Shown: positions 53,510-61,791 of the stretch, piece by piece | Layout of the letters: each line of letters opens with the position of its first letter | Numbering within the stretch: the stretch's first letter is position 1 | Source: Candidatus Zixiibacteriota bacterium | GTDB taxonomy: Bacteria; Zixibacteria; MSB-5A5; GN15; FEB-12 | Direction of reading: 5' to 3' | DNA: 64,000 nt | Assembly: GCA_017999435.1 (NCBI GenBank) | Contig: JAGNLV010000003.1 | Location: 62,001 to 126,000 of the forward strand | The notes under the pieces: generated by a model | Told to the model about the DNA's origin: nothing | The model's input: only the letters and a program-made list of their open reading frames with translations | Databases searched by the model: none | Translations under genes and position numbers: made by a program

Positions 53510-56269
53510 CTACTTAAGGAGAACCATTTTCATTGTTTGGGCCTCGTCACCCCGTTCGAGGCGGTAGAAATAGACTCCGGAGGCCGCCCGATGCCCTCTT
53601 CCGTCCGACCCGTCCCAATCGACCGCGTAGGATCCCGGAATCTGGACTTCATCGACCAGCGTTGCCACCCGCTGGCCGAGGGCGTTGTAGACCGCCAGTT
53701 TCGTGCGCGGCGTGGACCGGAAATCCGCTCCGGTGCTCCGCAGCGTGTACCGGATCGTGGTGCTCGGGTTGAATGGATTCGGGTAATTCTGCTCGAGGGT
53801 AAACGAGGACGGCATGACCGGGAACGGGGAACCGTCGTGGATGGACGTGGCCTGGCCGCCGAAGTAGGCGAGGATGCGGCTGATGAGTGTGTCTTTCGGC
53901 ATGGTCGTACCGCCCGCGTTGTCGTTGAGCAGCTCGGGGGCGAAGGTGAGCAACACGGTTTTGTAGGTCGGGCCCGCGTAGGCGATGCCGCGTATCTGTC
54001 CGCTCGGCCCGCCGGTGAATATGCTCTGGCCGCCGCTGAGCACATTCATATAAGCGTTGGCCGCCGCCGCATTCGGCGCGCCGGTGATCGGCCGGTACTC
54101 CGTGCCGTTGCCGATGGCTGTCCCGGGGACGCCGAGATACTGAGGGAAGTAGAGATTGCCGGCATGGCTCGCCTTGAGGTAGTCTGCGACGAAGGCGTTG
54201 TCGAGGGCGGCCAGTTTTACCAGCGCGTAGGTCCCCAGGCACAGATGATGGTCGGGGGCGTTCAGGTACCCTTTCATCGCGGCGACATTAGCCGCGCTGA
54301 AAGCGCCGGTCGAGGTATCGATGCCCGTGTGCCAGAAGACGATCCGATAGCCGCTCAGAGCCAGCGAGTCGGGCGAGCCCTGGGACTGGACATTCCACAC
54401 CCGGCTGGGAATCCCCCGGCCCCGCAGCGCATCCACATACTCCTGCTGGTACTCAGCCCCGTTGTCGTCGTCGACCACCAGCACCTGGGTGGCGCCCACC
54501 TGTTTGGAGAACTGGAACTCCTTGACAAACTCGCTGCCGAATGTCCCGCCGGGGAGCGAGTCGGTCACGATCGTCACCGTGAACGTGTCAATCGCCGCCG
54601 TCAGGCTGTCCTTTACCCGGAAGATGATGGGATCGGTGTTGTACTGGATGTCGACCAGCAGGTTCGTGCCGAAGGAGACGGCCGGGGTCACCCACTCGAT
54701 CCGGGGCGACCCGCTGGCGAGCGCCGCCCGCACATTGTAGGAGTACCGCATGAAATTGCGGATGTAGCAGTAGAAGTGGATCTCTTCGCCGGCTTCGACG
54801 ACGCCGTCGCCGTCCCCGCGCGGCGCGTCATCGTTGAAGACGAACCCGCTCGAGGCTTCGACGATCCAGGGCCGCGAGTACTCGATGTCGAGTTCGGCGT
54901 ACATGACCGAATCGGCGTTGGAGACATCCCACACGCCGATACGCGACACGAGGCCGTAGAGCGGCGAGAGGTCGTCGTTGAGATTCGTGGCCGGCGTGCT
55001 GTAGTCGTGGAAGTTGCGGTTGCCGGTGGCGCCGGGGAACGGATCCCCCGCATCGCCGGAGCTCCCGGCGTACTCAAGCTGGAACTGGCCGTCCGCCTGC
55101 TCCAGCGCGATGCGGTAGGGCGGGTACCGGTTGCTGCCCGTACCGGCGGCCGTGCCGGCGTCGTAGTGCCAGATGCACAGGCCGGATCCCGGGATGTTCG
55201 TGTCAAACCCCGTCTGGCGGCGGTTCTCGATCAGCCAGTATTCCGAACTCCCGGTGGTCGCGTTTCTCAGCCGGTAGACCACCGGGTTGTATTCCACGGC
55301 CGGGATAGCCGCCAGCTTGATGTTCTGCGTCACGTCGATGATCGTCACCAGCCCGGCCTGCGCCTTGCACCACCCGTCGAGGTGCGCCGGCCGCTTGGAC
55401 CCGAACAGGTAGTTCCCGTTCCCCATGAGTGACCAGTGCCCCGCTCCGCTGGAACCCTCGGCGTAGGTGACGTCATAGAGGTCCGGCAGCCCCAGCACGT
55501 GGCCGAACTCGTGGCAGAAGACCCCGATGGCGGAGAGGTGGTCCCCCGCTTCCTCCGGGTTCATCGTGTAGTACTTCACCTGCACGCCGTCGCGCGTGGC
55601 GTTGATGGACGCCTTGTGCGACCAGATGCCGAAGATTCCTTCCTCGGCGCCGCGGCCCGCGTGGATGACGATAACTGCGTCGACGTCGTTGTCGCCGTTG
55701 GTGTACTGGGTGTAATCGATGTCCGGGTCGGCGAGGTTCGTGAGATCATAGACAAGCTCGGCGCTGCGCGAGAGGCCGTCGTCGGAGCCGACGTAGTAGG
55801 CGTAGGTATTCGGCGCCGTGTACGGACCGTAGATGTCCCCGGCGAGGTACAGGCCCCCATAGGTGACTTCGCGGTAGTAGTCGGTCATCGATCCGGTCGG
55901 GTTGATGATTGCGCCGGCGGTGTCGATGGTGCTGTCCGAAAAGAGGATCGAGTCGAACACGGCGTTGGTGCCGTTGGCGTACCCGCCGCTCATGCGGTTG
56001 TCGGTGAATTCCACCAGGAGCACGATCACTTTCACCGTGTCCGGACCGGCCTGGGCGGCCATCGCCCGCGGCTCCTTGCCGGGCTGCCAGATCGGTGTCT
56101 CATTGGGAGCGCAGCCGCCGCGCGCCTTGAACGCCTGCCAAGCGTCGACCTTCTCCTTCCACACTCCCTCGGCTTTCCATTTTTCGATCGCCTCCGGGTG
56201 CGGGGCCACAGCTGCCGCCGAACCGGCCAGGGCGAGCAGCAACAGGGAAATGAACGTCACACGTGTCAT
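53510..56269 (-). CDS. Secreted M6-family metalloprotease with C-terminal sorting domain
   Basis: A 919-residue exported protease of the immune-inhibitor-A/M6 type. After the signal peptide (1-20) and propeptide-like region, the zinc motif is HEFGHVLGLPDLYD (about residue 253) with the Met-turn in HWSLMGNGNY. Middle domains are beta-rich. The C-terminus (FTLEQNYPNPFNPSTTIRY ... VYNALGQRVATL ... SGVYFYRLERG ... KMVLLK) is a type IX secretion-like sorting domain of FCB bacteria. The next gene upstream carries the same tail. Confidence 0.92.
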   Translation of the reverse strand: MTRVTFISLLLLALAGSAAAVAPHPEAIEKWKAEGVWKEKVDAWQAFKARGGCAPNETPIWQPGKEPRAMAAQAGPDTVKVIVLLVEFTDNRMSGGYANGTNAVFDSILFSDSTIDTAGAIINPTGSMTDYYREVTYGGLYLAGDIYGPYTAPNTYAYYVGSDDGLSRSAELVYDLTNLADPDIDYTQYTNGDNDVDAVIVIHAGRGAEEGIFGIWSHKASINATRDGVQVKYYTMNPEEAGDHLSAIGVFCHEFGHVLGLPDLYDVTYAEGSSGAGHWSLMGNGNYLFGSKRPAHLDGWCKAQAGLVTIIDVTQNIKLAAIPAVEYNPVVYRLRNATTGSSEYWLIENRRQTGFDTNIPGSGLCIWHYDAGTAAGTGSNRYPPYRIALEQADGQFQLEYAGSSGDAGDPFPGATGNRNFHDYSTPATNLNDDLSPLYGLVSRIGVWDVSNADSVMYAELDIEYSRPWIVEASSGFVFNDDAPRGDGDGVVEAGEEIHFYCYIRNFMRYSYNVRAALASGSPRIEWVTPAVSFGTNLLVDIQYNTDPIIFRVKDSLTAAIDTFTVTIVTDSLPGGTFGSEFVKEFQFSKQVGATQVLVVDDDNGAEYQQEYVDALRGRGIPSRVWNVQSQGSPDSLALSGYRIVFWHTGIDTSTGAFSAANVAAMKGYLNAPDHHLCLGTYALVKLAALDNAFVADYLKASHAGNLYFPQYLGVPGTAIGNGTEYRPITGAPNAAAANAYMNVLSGGQSIFTGGPSGQIRGIAYAGPTYKTVLLTFAPELLNDNAGGTTMPKDTLISRILAYFGGQATSIHDGSPFPVMPSSFTLEQNYPNPFNPSTTIRYTLRSTGADFRSTPRTKLAVYNALGQRVATLVDEVQIPGSYAVDWDGSDGRGHRAASGVYFYRLERGDEAQTMKMVLLK

Positions 56270-56346
56270 ACGGGGAACCTTCGCTGTCCTTATCGCGGTG
56301 TATGAATTCTACTTACCCTGTAAACTCCGCCGCACGCCGTTCGTTT

Positions 56347-56368
56347 CCCGGAAAATCGATATTCCGGG
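56347..56368 (-). terminator. Weak hairpin after the S8 protease gene
   Basis: CCCGGAA (56347-56353) and TTCCGGG (56362-56368) form a 7-bp stem directly after the stop at 56370. No T-run follows, so termination is uncertain. Confidence 0.4.
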
Positions 56369-56369
56369 A

Positions 56370-59276
56370 CTATTTTAGAAGCACCATCTTCCGCGTCTGC
56401 TGGGTGTCGCCCACGGTCAGGCGGTAGAAGTACACGCCGCTGGCCAGATCCCCCGCCGCTTCCCAGTCGACCGCGTGCCGCCCGGGGGCCAGCGGCCCTT
56501 CGTGCAGCACCGTCACTTCCTGTCCCAGCGTGTTGTAGATCTTCAGCGACACCTCGGCGGCCCTCGGCAGATCGAAACGAATCCGCGTGGTCGGGTTGAA
56601 GGGGTTCGGGTAGTTCTGGTGCAGTTCGAAGGCTGCCGGCAGACCGTCCGGCCGCTCGTCCGCTGCCGCTGTCGCCTCGTCGTACATCCGGCGGGCCGCT
56701 GCCGCCGCGGCTTCGAAATCCGCCTCCGCGAGGCCTGCGACAAAGGCCAGAGCTATGGTGACCGAATCCCTTGGCGGGATCGAAAACGGTCCGGCGCCGA
56801 CGATCACAAAACGATCGTCACCGGACGCCTCGCCGAGATCCACCCCGGACCGGGATAGTATATCATATAACTCCCCGCCCGAAAAGCCCGTTTTTGCGCC
56901 GGCTTGGTTGGCGAAGGCGCTGAACGAAACCGCCCCGTCCAGCCCCATCAGCGCCGCCCGGGAACCATCGGCGCCCGCCGTCACAATCATGTTGAGATTC
57001 GCATCGTAGGCCACCGTCTCCGCGCCGCCCAGGTCGTAGTCGGCCAAGAGGCCGAAGCGGAGGTTGGTGAGCGGTTCGATGCTCGTGTTTTTGAGACGAA
57101 ACTTGACAACCAGCAGGCTGCTGTGGTCCATCCCCGGGTAGCTCACCGTTTCCTGCCGGACCGTGATGGGAATCGAGATCTCCGCCCCGCGGTCGTCGTA
57201 CTCGGCCGTCCGGTGCCGGCCGCCGTCCAGGTCCACCCACTCCTCGCTGAGCGGCGCGACAGGGAGGAAATCGGAGGCGGCGAACCCGCCGTCGGCGCCC
57301 CGCACGCCGGTGGAGAGCTGAAGGGCGTTGCGCCCGATGATCACGCCGGCCTCGTACAGCAGGTTGTCGCTGCCGCCGACTGTGAACCCCTCCCCCCGCA
57401 CATTATATATCGAGCCGGGCGCCAGCCCGAACATGCCGAAATCCGACACCGTCAAGTCCATCTGCGCTGTCCGGTGGGTGGCGAAGCTGCCCGCCGGCGC
57501 CACCCCGACCGGGAGCGTGAAGGTCAGTGTGTCCGTGTGCTCTGCGAGATTGTACTCGTACCGGACGCAGAGAGTGAAGGCCGCCGTCTGGCCATGATAG
57601 AGCGTATCGCTGAAGGTCGCTGTCAACGGCGCCCCGTTGACCGCGCTCAGCAGGTCGCCGCCGAACAGGTAGATCACTTCCCCCGACTCGACTGTGACGC
57701 CCGAGGCCGCCGGGGCCGCGAGAGTGGCCGTCGCCCGGACAATATTGGCCGCCGGGTTGCGCAGCGTGATCGCCAGGTCGAAGCGCTCGCCCGGCACCGC
57801 CAGCCCGTCGCCCGAAACCGCCACCCGGCTGATGGAGAAATCGGGCGCCACCGGATCCGGGATGTACTGGAGCAGCCGCGCGGCATCGACGATCCCGTAG
57901 CCGTAGCTGTTGTCCTCTCCGAGCGGCCCCAGGTCGCGGGCGGCCGCGATAAAGGCGCTCTTGATGTCGGCGGCCGACACGTTGGGATTATACTGGCGGA
58001 CGAGCGCCACCAGTCCGGCCACGAACGGCGCGGCCATCGAGGTGCCCGTGAGCACCTTGTACCCGCCGTCTTTGTACGACGACCGGATACTCACGCCCGG
58101 GGCGACCAGCTCCGGCTTCACCGACACCTGGTCGCACGATGCCGGACCCCGGCTGGAGAAGCTCGCGACCGCGTTGTTGGCATCGACGGCGCCGACCGCG
58201 AAGGCGCTCAGCGGACTGAGCACCATGTCGGCCGGGTTGCGCAGCGTCATGGCGTTCGGCCCTTCGTTGCCGGCCGCAAACACCGTCACCACGCCGGCCG
58301 CCTCCACGTTCTCGATCGCCGCGGCAAACGTCCGGTCGCACGGCGTGAAGAGACCTTTCGGGATCCCCCAGCTGTTCAGGATCACGTCGGGCACATCGTC
58401 GGTCGTCATCGTGTCCCCGTCCGGATTGAGCGCCCACTGGAAAGCTTCGAGAATGTCGGCGATGGTGGTCGAGAGCGGCCGTCCCTGGTCGATCACGCCG
58501 GCCGTGATCCACTCCGCGTCCGGGGCCACGCCGATCGTGTCCGCCCCGTCGGAGCCGACCATGATGCCCATCGTGTGGGTACCGTGGCCGACCGCGTCCG
58601 CCGGCAGACTTGTCGGCGCCACCTTGGAGAACCAGGCCGCGCTCAGCGGAACGTGCGCGCCCCGCCACTTCGGCAGGAGCGCCGCGTGATCGTACTTCAC
58701 TCCCGTATCGAACGAGCAGATGAGCCGCCCGCGCCCCGTCAACCCCTTCTGCCACAGTGCGGGGACTCCGAGCTGCACAAGCGGCTGCGCAACCGTCGCC
58801 GCCAGACCGGCCGTCGGAGCCTTTTCCTCGACCGGCGCAATCAGGCTCACCGGCGCATCTTCGACCACGAGGCTCACGCCGTCGATCGCCGCCAGTTCCG
58901 GGAGGACCGCCGCCGGCACCGCTGCCGCGTAGGCCGGTGCAATCCAGTAACGGGCGACGGTCGAGCGGGCGTGCTGCCGGAGCAGCGCGGCCACCGCCCG
59001 GTCCCCCCGCCCCCGCGCCTGCTTCAGCGCCGATGTGACCTGCCGGATTTGATCTCCCCGGGCAAGCATCGCGGCCGACGCTTTCGACGCGGCGGCGGTG
59101 CGTTCCGTCTCGAGGAAGACGACCACGTGCACGATGCTGTCCGGCGGCGCTCCGCGGTCGATCAGTTCGGCGAGCCCCGGCGCCAGCGACGGCTGGGCGG
59201 CGGCCGCCCCGGTGTTCAGCCCCAGCATGATCAGACCCGCGAACAGCGAGAGCGTGTAGGCTGCAAGTTCCTTCAT
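56370..59276 (-). CDS. Secreted subtilisin-like (S8) serine protease with sorting tail
   Basis: A 968-residue exported protease. Signal peptide (1-27), an inhibitor I9-like propeptide (about 45-145), then the S8 domain: Asp in CSFDTGVKYDH (about 190), His in GHGTHTMGIM (about 232), Asn of the oxyanion region in AAGNEGPN, and Ser in GTSMAAPFVAG (about 412). Two beta-rich regions follow. The tail FELHQNYPNPFNPTTRIRF ... MVLLK is the same sorting signal as in the M6 protease. GGAGGAG precedes the ATG but is folded into a hairpin. Confidence 0.93.
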   Translation of the reverse strand: MKELAAYTLSLFAGLIMLGLNTGAAAAQPSLAPGLAELIDRGAPPDSIVHVVVFLETERTAAASKASAAMLARGDQIRQVTSALKQARGRGDRAVAALLRQHARSTVARYWIAPAYAAAVPAAVLPELAAIDGVSLVVEDAPVSLIAPVEEKAPTAGLAATVAQPLVQLGVPALWQKGLTGRGRLICSFDTGVKYDHAALLPKWRGAHVPLSAAWFSKVAPTSLPADAVGHGTHTMGIMVGSDGADTIGVAPDAEWITAGVIDQGRPLSTTIADILEAFQWALNPDGDTMTTDDVPDVILNSWGIPKGLFTPCDRTFAAAIENVEAAGVVTVFAAGNEGPNAMTLRNPADMVLSPLSAFAVGAVDANNAVASFSSRGPASCDQVSVKPELVAPGVSIRSSYKDGGYKVLTGTSMAAPFVAGLVALVRQYNPNVSAADIKSAFIAAARDLGPLGEDNSYGYGIVDAARLLQYIPDPVAPDFSISRVAVSGDGLAVPGERFDLAITLRNPAANIVRATATLAAPAASGVTVESGEVIYLFGGDLLSAVNGAPLTATFSDTLYHGQTAAFTLCVRYEYNLAEHTDTLTFTLPVGVAPAGSFATHRTAQMDLTVSDFGMFGLAPGSIYNVRGEGFTVGGSDNLLYEAGVIIGRNALQLSTGVRGADGGFAASDFLPVAPLSEEWVDLDGGRHRTAEYDDRGAEISIPITVRQETVSYPGMDHSSLLVVKFRLKNTSIEPLTNLRFGLLADYDLGGAETVAYDANLNMIVTAGADGSRAALMGLDGAVSFSAFANQAGAKTGFSGGELYDILSRSGVDLGEASGDDRFVIVGAGPFSIPPRDSVTIALAFVAGLAEADFEAAAAAARRMYDEATAAADERPDGLPAAFELHQNYPNPFNPTTRIRFDLPRAAEVSLKIYNTLGQEVTVLHEGPLAPGRHAVDWEAAGDLASGVYFYRLTVGDTQQTRKMVLLK

Positions 59277-59400
59277 GGGTTCTCCTCCGGCAAAGTCCGG
59301 GGACCCTTAGAGCAACGGTTATGCCGCCCCCCGGCTTATGAGGGGGCCGCAACCGGCTGCACCGACTCACCCTCAGGGCGAGCTAATCGCTATTACCGCA
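59277..59400 (-). promoter_or_regulatory. Structured leader of the S8 protease gene, ribosome site in a hairpin
   Basis: On the minus strand CCCCGG and CCGG (near 59301-59288) enclose ACTTTG, with GGGT and ACCC able to extend the stem around the GGAGGAG ribosome site. Further upstream are GCCCCC/GGGGGC and CGGTT/AACCG pairs (59314-59356) and a CTCGCCC/GGGTGAG hairpin (59367-59383). I know no riboswitch class that matches. Confidence 0.4.
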
Positions 59401-59541
59401 ACGACTTTCGGGGGAGGCGCTGGGGTCGCGCGAGCGGGGCGAGCGGTTGACCACTTGCACAGGTGAAAGGCCGGTGCAGTCCGATGCACAGGCGGGTGCA
59501 CACTCGGCAACTTTTTACAGGCTGATTCCAGCGGCGGGTTC

Positions 59542-59547
59542 TATATT
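59542..59547 (+). promoter_or_regulatory. Possible -10 box giving a leaderless transcript
   Basis: TATATT ends seven bases before ATG 59554, where no ribosome site is seen. If used, transcription would start at or next to the start codon. The -35 region is poor. Confidence 0.35.
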
Positions 59548-59553
59548 GTCCCG

Positions 59554-61731
59554 ATGGCTCCACACCGGCAACAGGGCGGTTTTCCCGCCTCGCTCGGGCT
59601 GATTCTGCTGGTCGCCGCCGGGCTGCGGGTCTGCTACCTGGCCATGTACGCCGGGCTGCCTGAGTGGACCATGCTCACGGTCGACAACTGCTTCCACCAC
59701 CACTGGGCGCAGGATATCGCGGCCGGGAATATCCTCGGCGCCACCACATACTTCCGCGCCCCGTTCTATGTTTTCGTGTTGGCCGCCCTGTACGCCGTCT
59801 TCGGTGTTTCGCTCTGGACGGCCCGCGTGTTCGGTCTGGCCGTGGGCCTGGCATCGGTGGCGCTGACGTACGTGCTCGGTCGGCGGGCGGTGTCGTCGCG
59901 CGTCGGTCTCTTGGCGGCCGGTCTCCACGCCGTGTGGCCGACCGCGCTCTACTTCGAGTCCGAACTGCTGCTCGACCCGCTGTTTTTGCTGCTACTGCAG
60001 GCTTCGGTATGGCGGCTGCTCGTGTGGCGGGAAACGCACCGGGCGCGGGATGCGTTCTGGCTCGGACTGGCGCTTGGTCTGGCGGCGATCACGCGACCGA
60101 CCGCGCTGTTGCTCCTGGTCGTGGTCGCGGGGGTCGCCCTGTGCGCCCGGCGCGGCCTGGCGCCGCTCCTGCGCACAGCGCTCGCGGTCGGCCTCGGCCT
60201 GGCGATTGCGATCGGACCGATCTTCATCCGCAACCTCGCGGTCGCCGGCGATCCGGTGCTGATCGCCTCGCAGGGAGGCATCAACCTGTACATCGGCAAC
60301 AACCCTGAGGCCGACGGCGTCTCCGCGGTCCTGCCCGAACCGCTGGGTTTCAACTGGCAGATTCGGGATGTCGTGCATATCGCAGAGCAGGCCGCCGGCC
60401 GTCCGCTCGCACCCGGCGAAGTCTCCGACTACTGGGCGCAGCGCGCCCGCACGTGGATCGCCGCCCATCCCCTCTCGTTTCTCCGCCTTTATGCGGAGAA
60501 GCTCTACTGGAACATCTCGCACCGGGAGATTTCCAACAACCGCGCGCTCGGGCCGTTCTTCGCGCTCATCCCGCTGCTGCGCTACAATCCGCTGAGTTTC
60601 GGTCTGCTCTTTGCGTTGGCTCTGGCCGGTCTGGCCGCGGCGCTGCGGACCAACGCCCGTCTTCGCCTGATCGCGCTTATCCTCCTGCTGTATGTCGCCG
60701 CCTCGGCGCTGTTCTTCTTCAACAGCCGCTTCCGCCTGCCGGTGCTGCCGCTGTATTTCATCCTGGCGGCAACCGGTGTGTTCGGGCTGGCCGAGGCTGT
60801 TCGGCGGCGGCGGGGGCTGGTGCTGCCGGCCGCGGCTCTGACAGTTGGCGCCGGGCTGTCGTTCCTGCCACTGGTGTCGCTCCCGTCCGGTGTGTCTCCC
60901 CAAGCGATCATGAGCGCCGCCAATTACGCCTACGGACAGGGGGACTTCCGCCGCGCGCTCGAACTCTCGGCCGAAGCGGCCGCGGTCGACTCCACCTACC
61001 CCGAAGTGAACCTGAATCTGGGCAACGCCTGGCTGCGTTTGGGCGACGCCGCTGCGGCCCGGGCTGCCTGGGAGCGGGAGGCCCGGTTCCACCCTGGCCG
61101 ACCCAAGGCTCTGACCAACCTCGCCTCGCTGGCCCTGCTCGAGGGGCGTTTCGCCGACGCGCAAGCGGAGGGGCAGCGGGCGCTGGCGCTCCGCCCCTAC
61201 GACTACGACGCCAATCTCGTTTGGCTGCGGGCCGTGTTCGCGGCGGATACGACAGCGCCTGAGCAGCTTGTCGCCGAGGTTCAGGCCGCTGCGGCGCGCA
61301 CGGGCGGCGACGTCTACCTGCTCAACGAGGCCGGCATTCTGCTCACGCAGCGCGGGCTGGCCGAGACGGCGCGCGCGACGCTCCTGGCGGCCCTGTCCGC
61401 GCCGCCGCCGCCGATCGAGATGGACGATGCCGCTTTCGCTCCCAATTTCCGTCACAGCCGCGAGCGCATGCGCGAGCAGCACGCCCAGGCGGCCTACCAG
61501 CTCGGCTATCTCGCCGCTCTCGCTAGCCGCTTCGGGGAGGCTGTCGAATTCTCGCGCCGGGCGGTGGAACTCGACCCCGGCCTGGCTGAGGCCTGGGTGA
61601 ACCTAGTCGGCGCCTGCGCCGCAGCGGGGCGCATCGACGAGGCGCGAACCACCCTCCGCGAGGCGCTCGCCCGCTTCCCCAACCGCCCGGAACTCCGGGA
61701 GCTCGACCGCCGCCTGGCGCCCCGGCAATAA
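59554..61731 (+). CDS. GT-C glycosyltransferase (PMT/ArnT-like) with TPR tail
   Basis: A 725-residue membrane protein. The first ~430 residues hold about ten helices with the GT-C pattern: an acidic first loop (TVDNCFHHHWAQDIAAGN), FRAPFYVFVLAALYAVFG and ITRPTALLLL, as in lipid-linked sugar transferases of family 39/83. From about 450 on come tetratricopeptide repeats (ALELSAEAAAVDSTYPEVNLNLGNAWLRLGD ...). Such enzymes glycosylate lipid A or exported proteins; donor and acceptor are unknown. No ribosome site is seen before ATG 59554. Confidence 0.8.
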   Translation: MAPHRQQGGFPASLGLILLVAAGLRVCYLAMYAGLPEWTMLTVDNCFHHHWAQDIAAGNILGATTYFRAPFYVFVLAALYAVFGVSLWTARVFGLAVGLASVALTYVLGRRAVSSRVGLLAAGLHAVWPTALYFESELLLDPLFLLLLQASVWRLLVWRETHRARDAFWLGLALGLAAITRPTALLLLVVVAGVALCARRGLAPLLRTALAVGLGLAIAIGPIFIRNLAVAGDPVLIASQGGINLYIGNNPEADGVSAVLPEPLGFNWQIRDVVHIAEQAAGRPLAPGEVSDYWAQRARTWIAAHPLSFLRLYAEKLYWNISHREISNNRALGPFFALIPLLRYNPLSFGLLFALALAGLAAALRTNARLRLIALILLLYVAASALFFFNSRFRLPVLPLYFILAATGVFGLAEAVRRRRGLVLPAAALTVGAGLSFLPLVSLPSGVSPQAIMSAANYAYGQGDFRRALELSAEAAAVDSTYPEVNLNLGNAWLRLGDAAAARAAWEREARFHPGRPKALTNLASLALLEGRFADAQAEGQRALALRPYDYDANLVWLRAVFAADTTAPEQLVAEVQAAAARTGGDVYLLNEAGILLTQRGLAETARATLLAALSAPPPPIEMDDAAFAPNFRHSRERMREQHAQAAYQLGYLAALASRFGEAVEFSRRAVELDPGLAEAWVNLVGACAAAGRIDEARTTLREALARFPNRPELRELDRRLAPRQ

Positions 61732-61765
61732 ACAAAAAGAGACCGGAGCCGACGGCTCCGGTCTC
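61732..61765 (-). terminator. Strong rho-independent terminator
   Basis: A perfect 12-bp stem (GAGACCGGAGCC/GGCTCCGGTCTC, 61739-61765, loop GAC) is followed on the minus strand by TTTTTGTTT. It ends the transcript of the gene at 61,792. Confidence 0.93.
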
Positions 61766-61791
61766 GGTAACGGTCAAATAACGGCGGCCGG

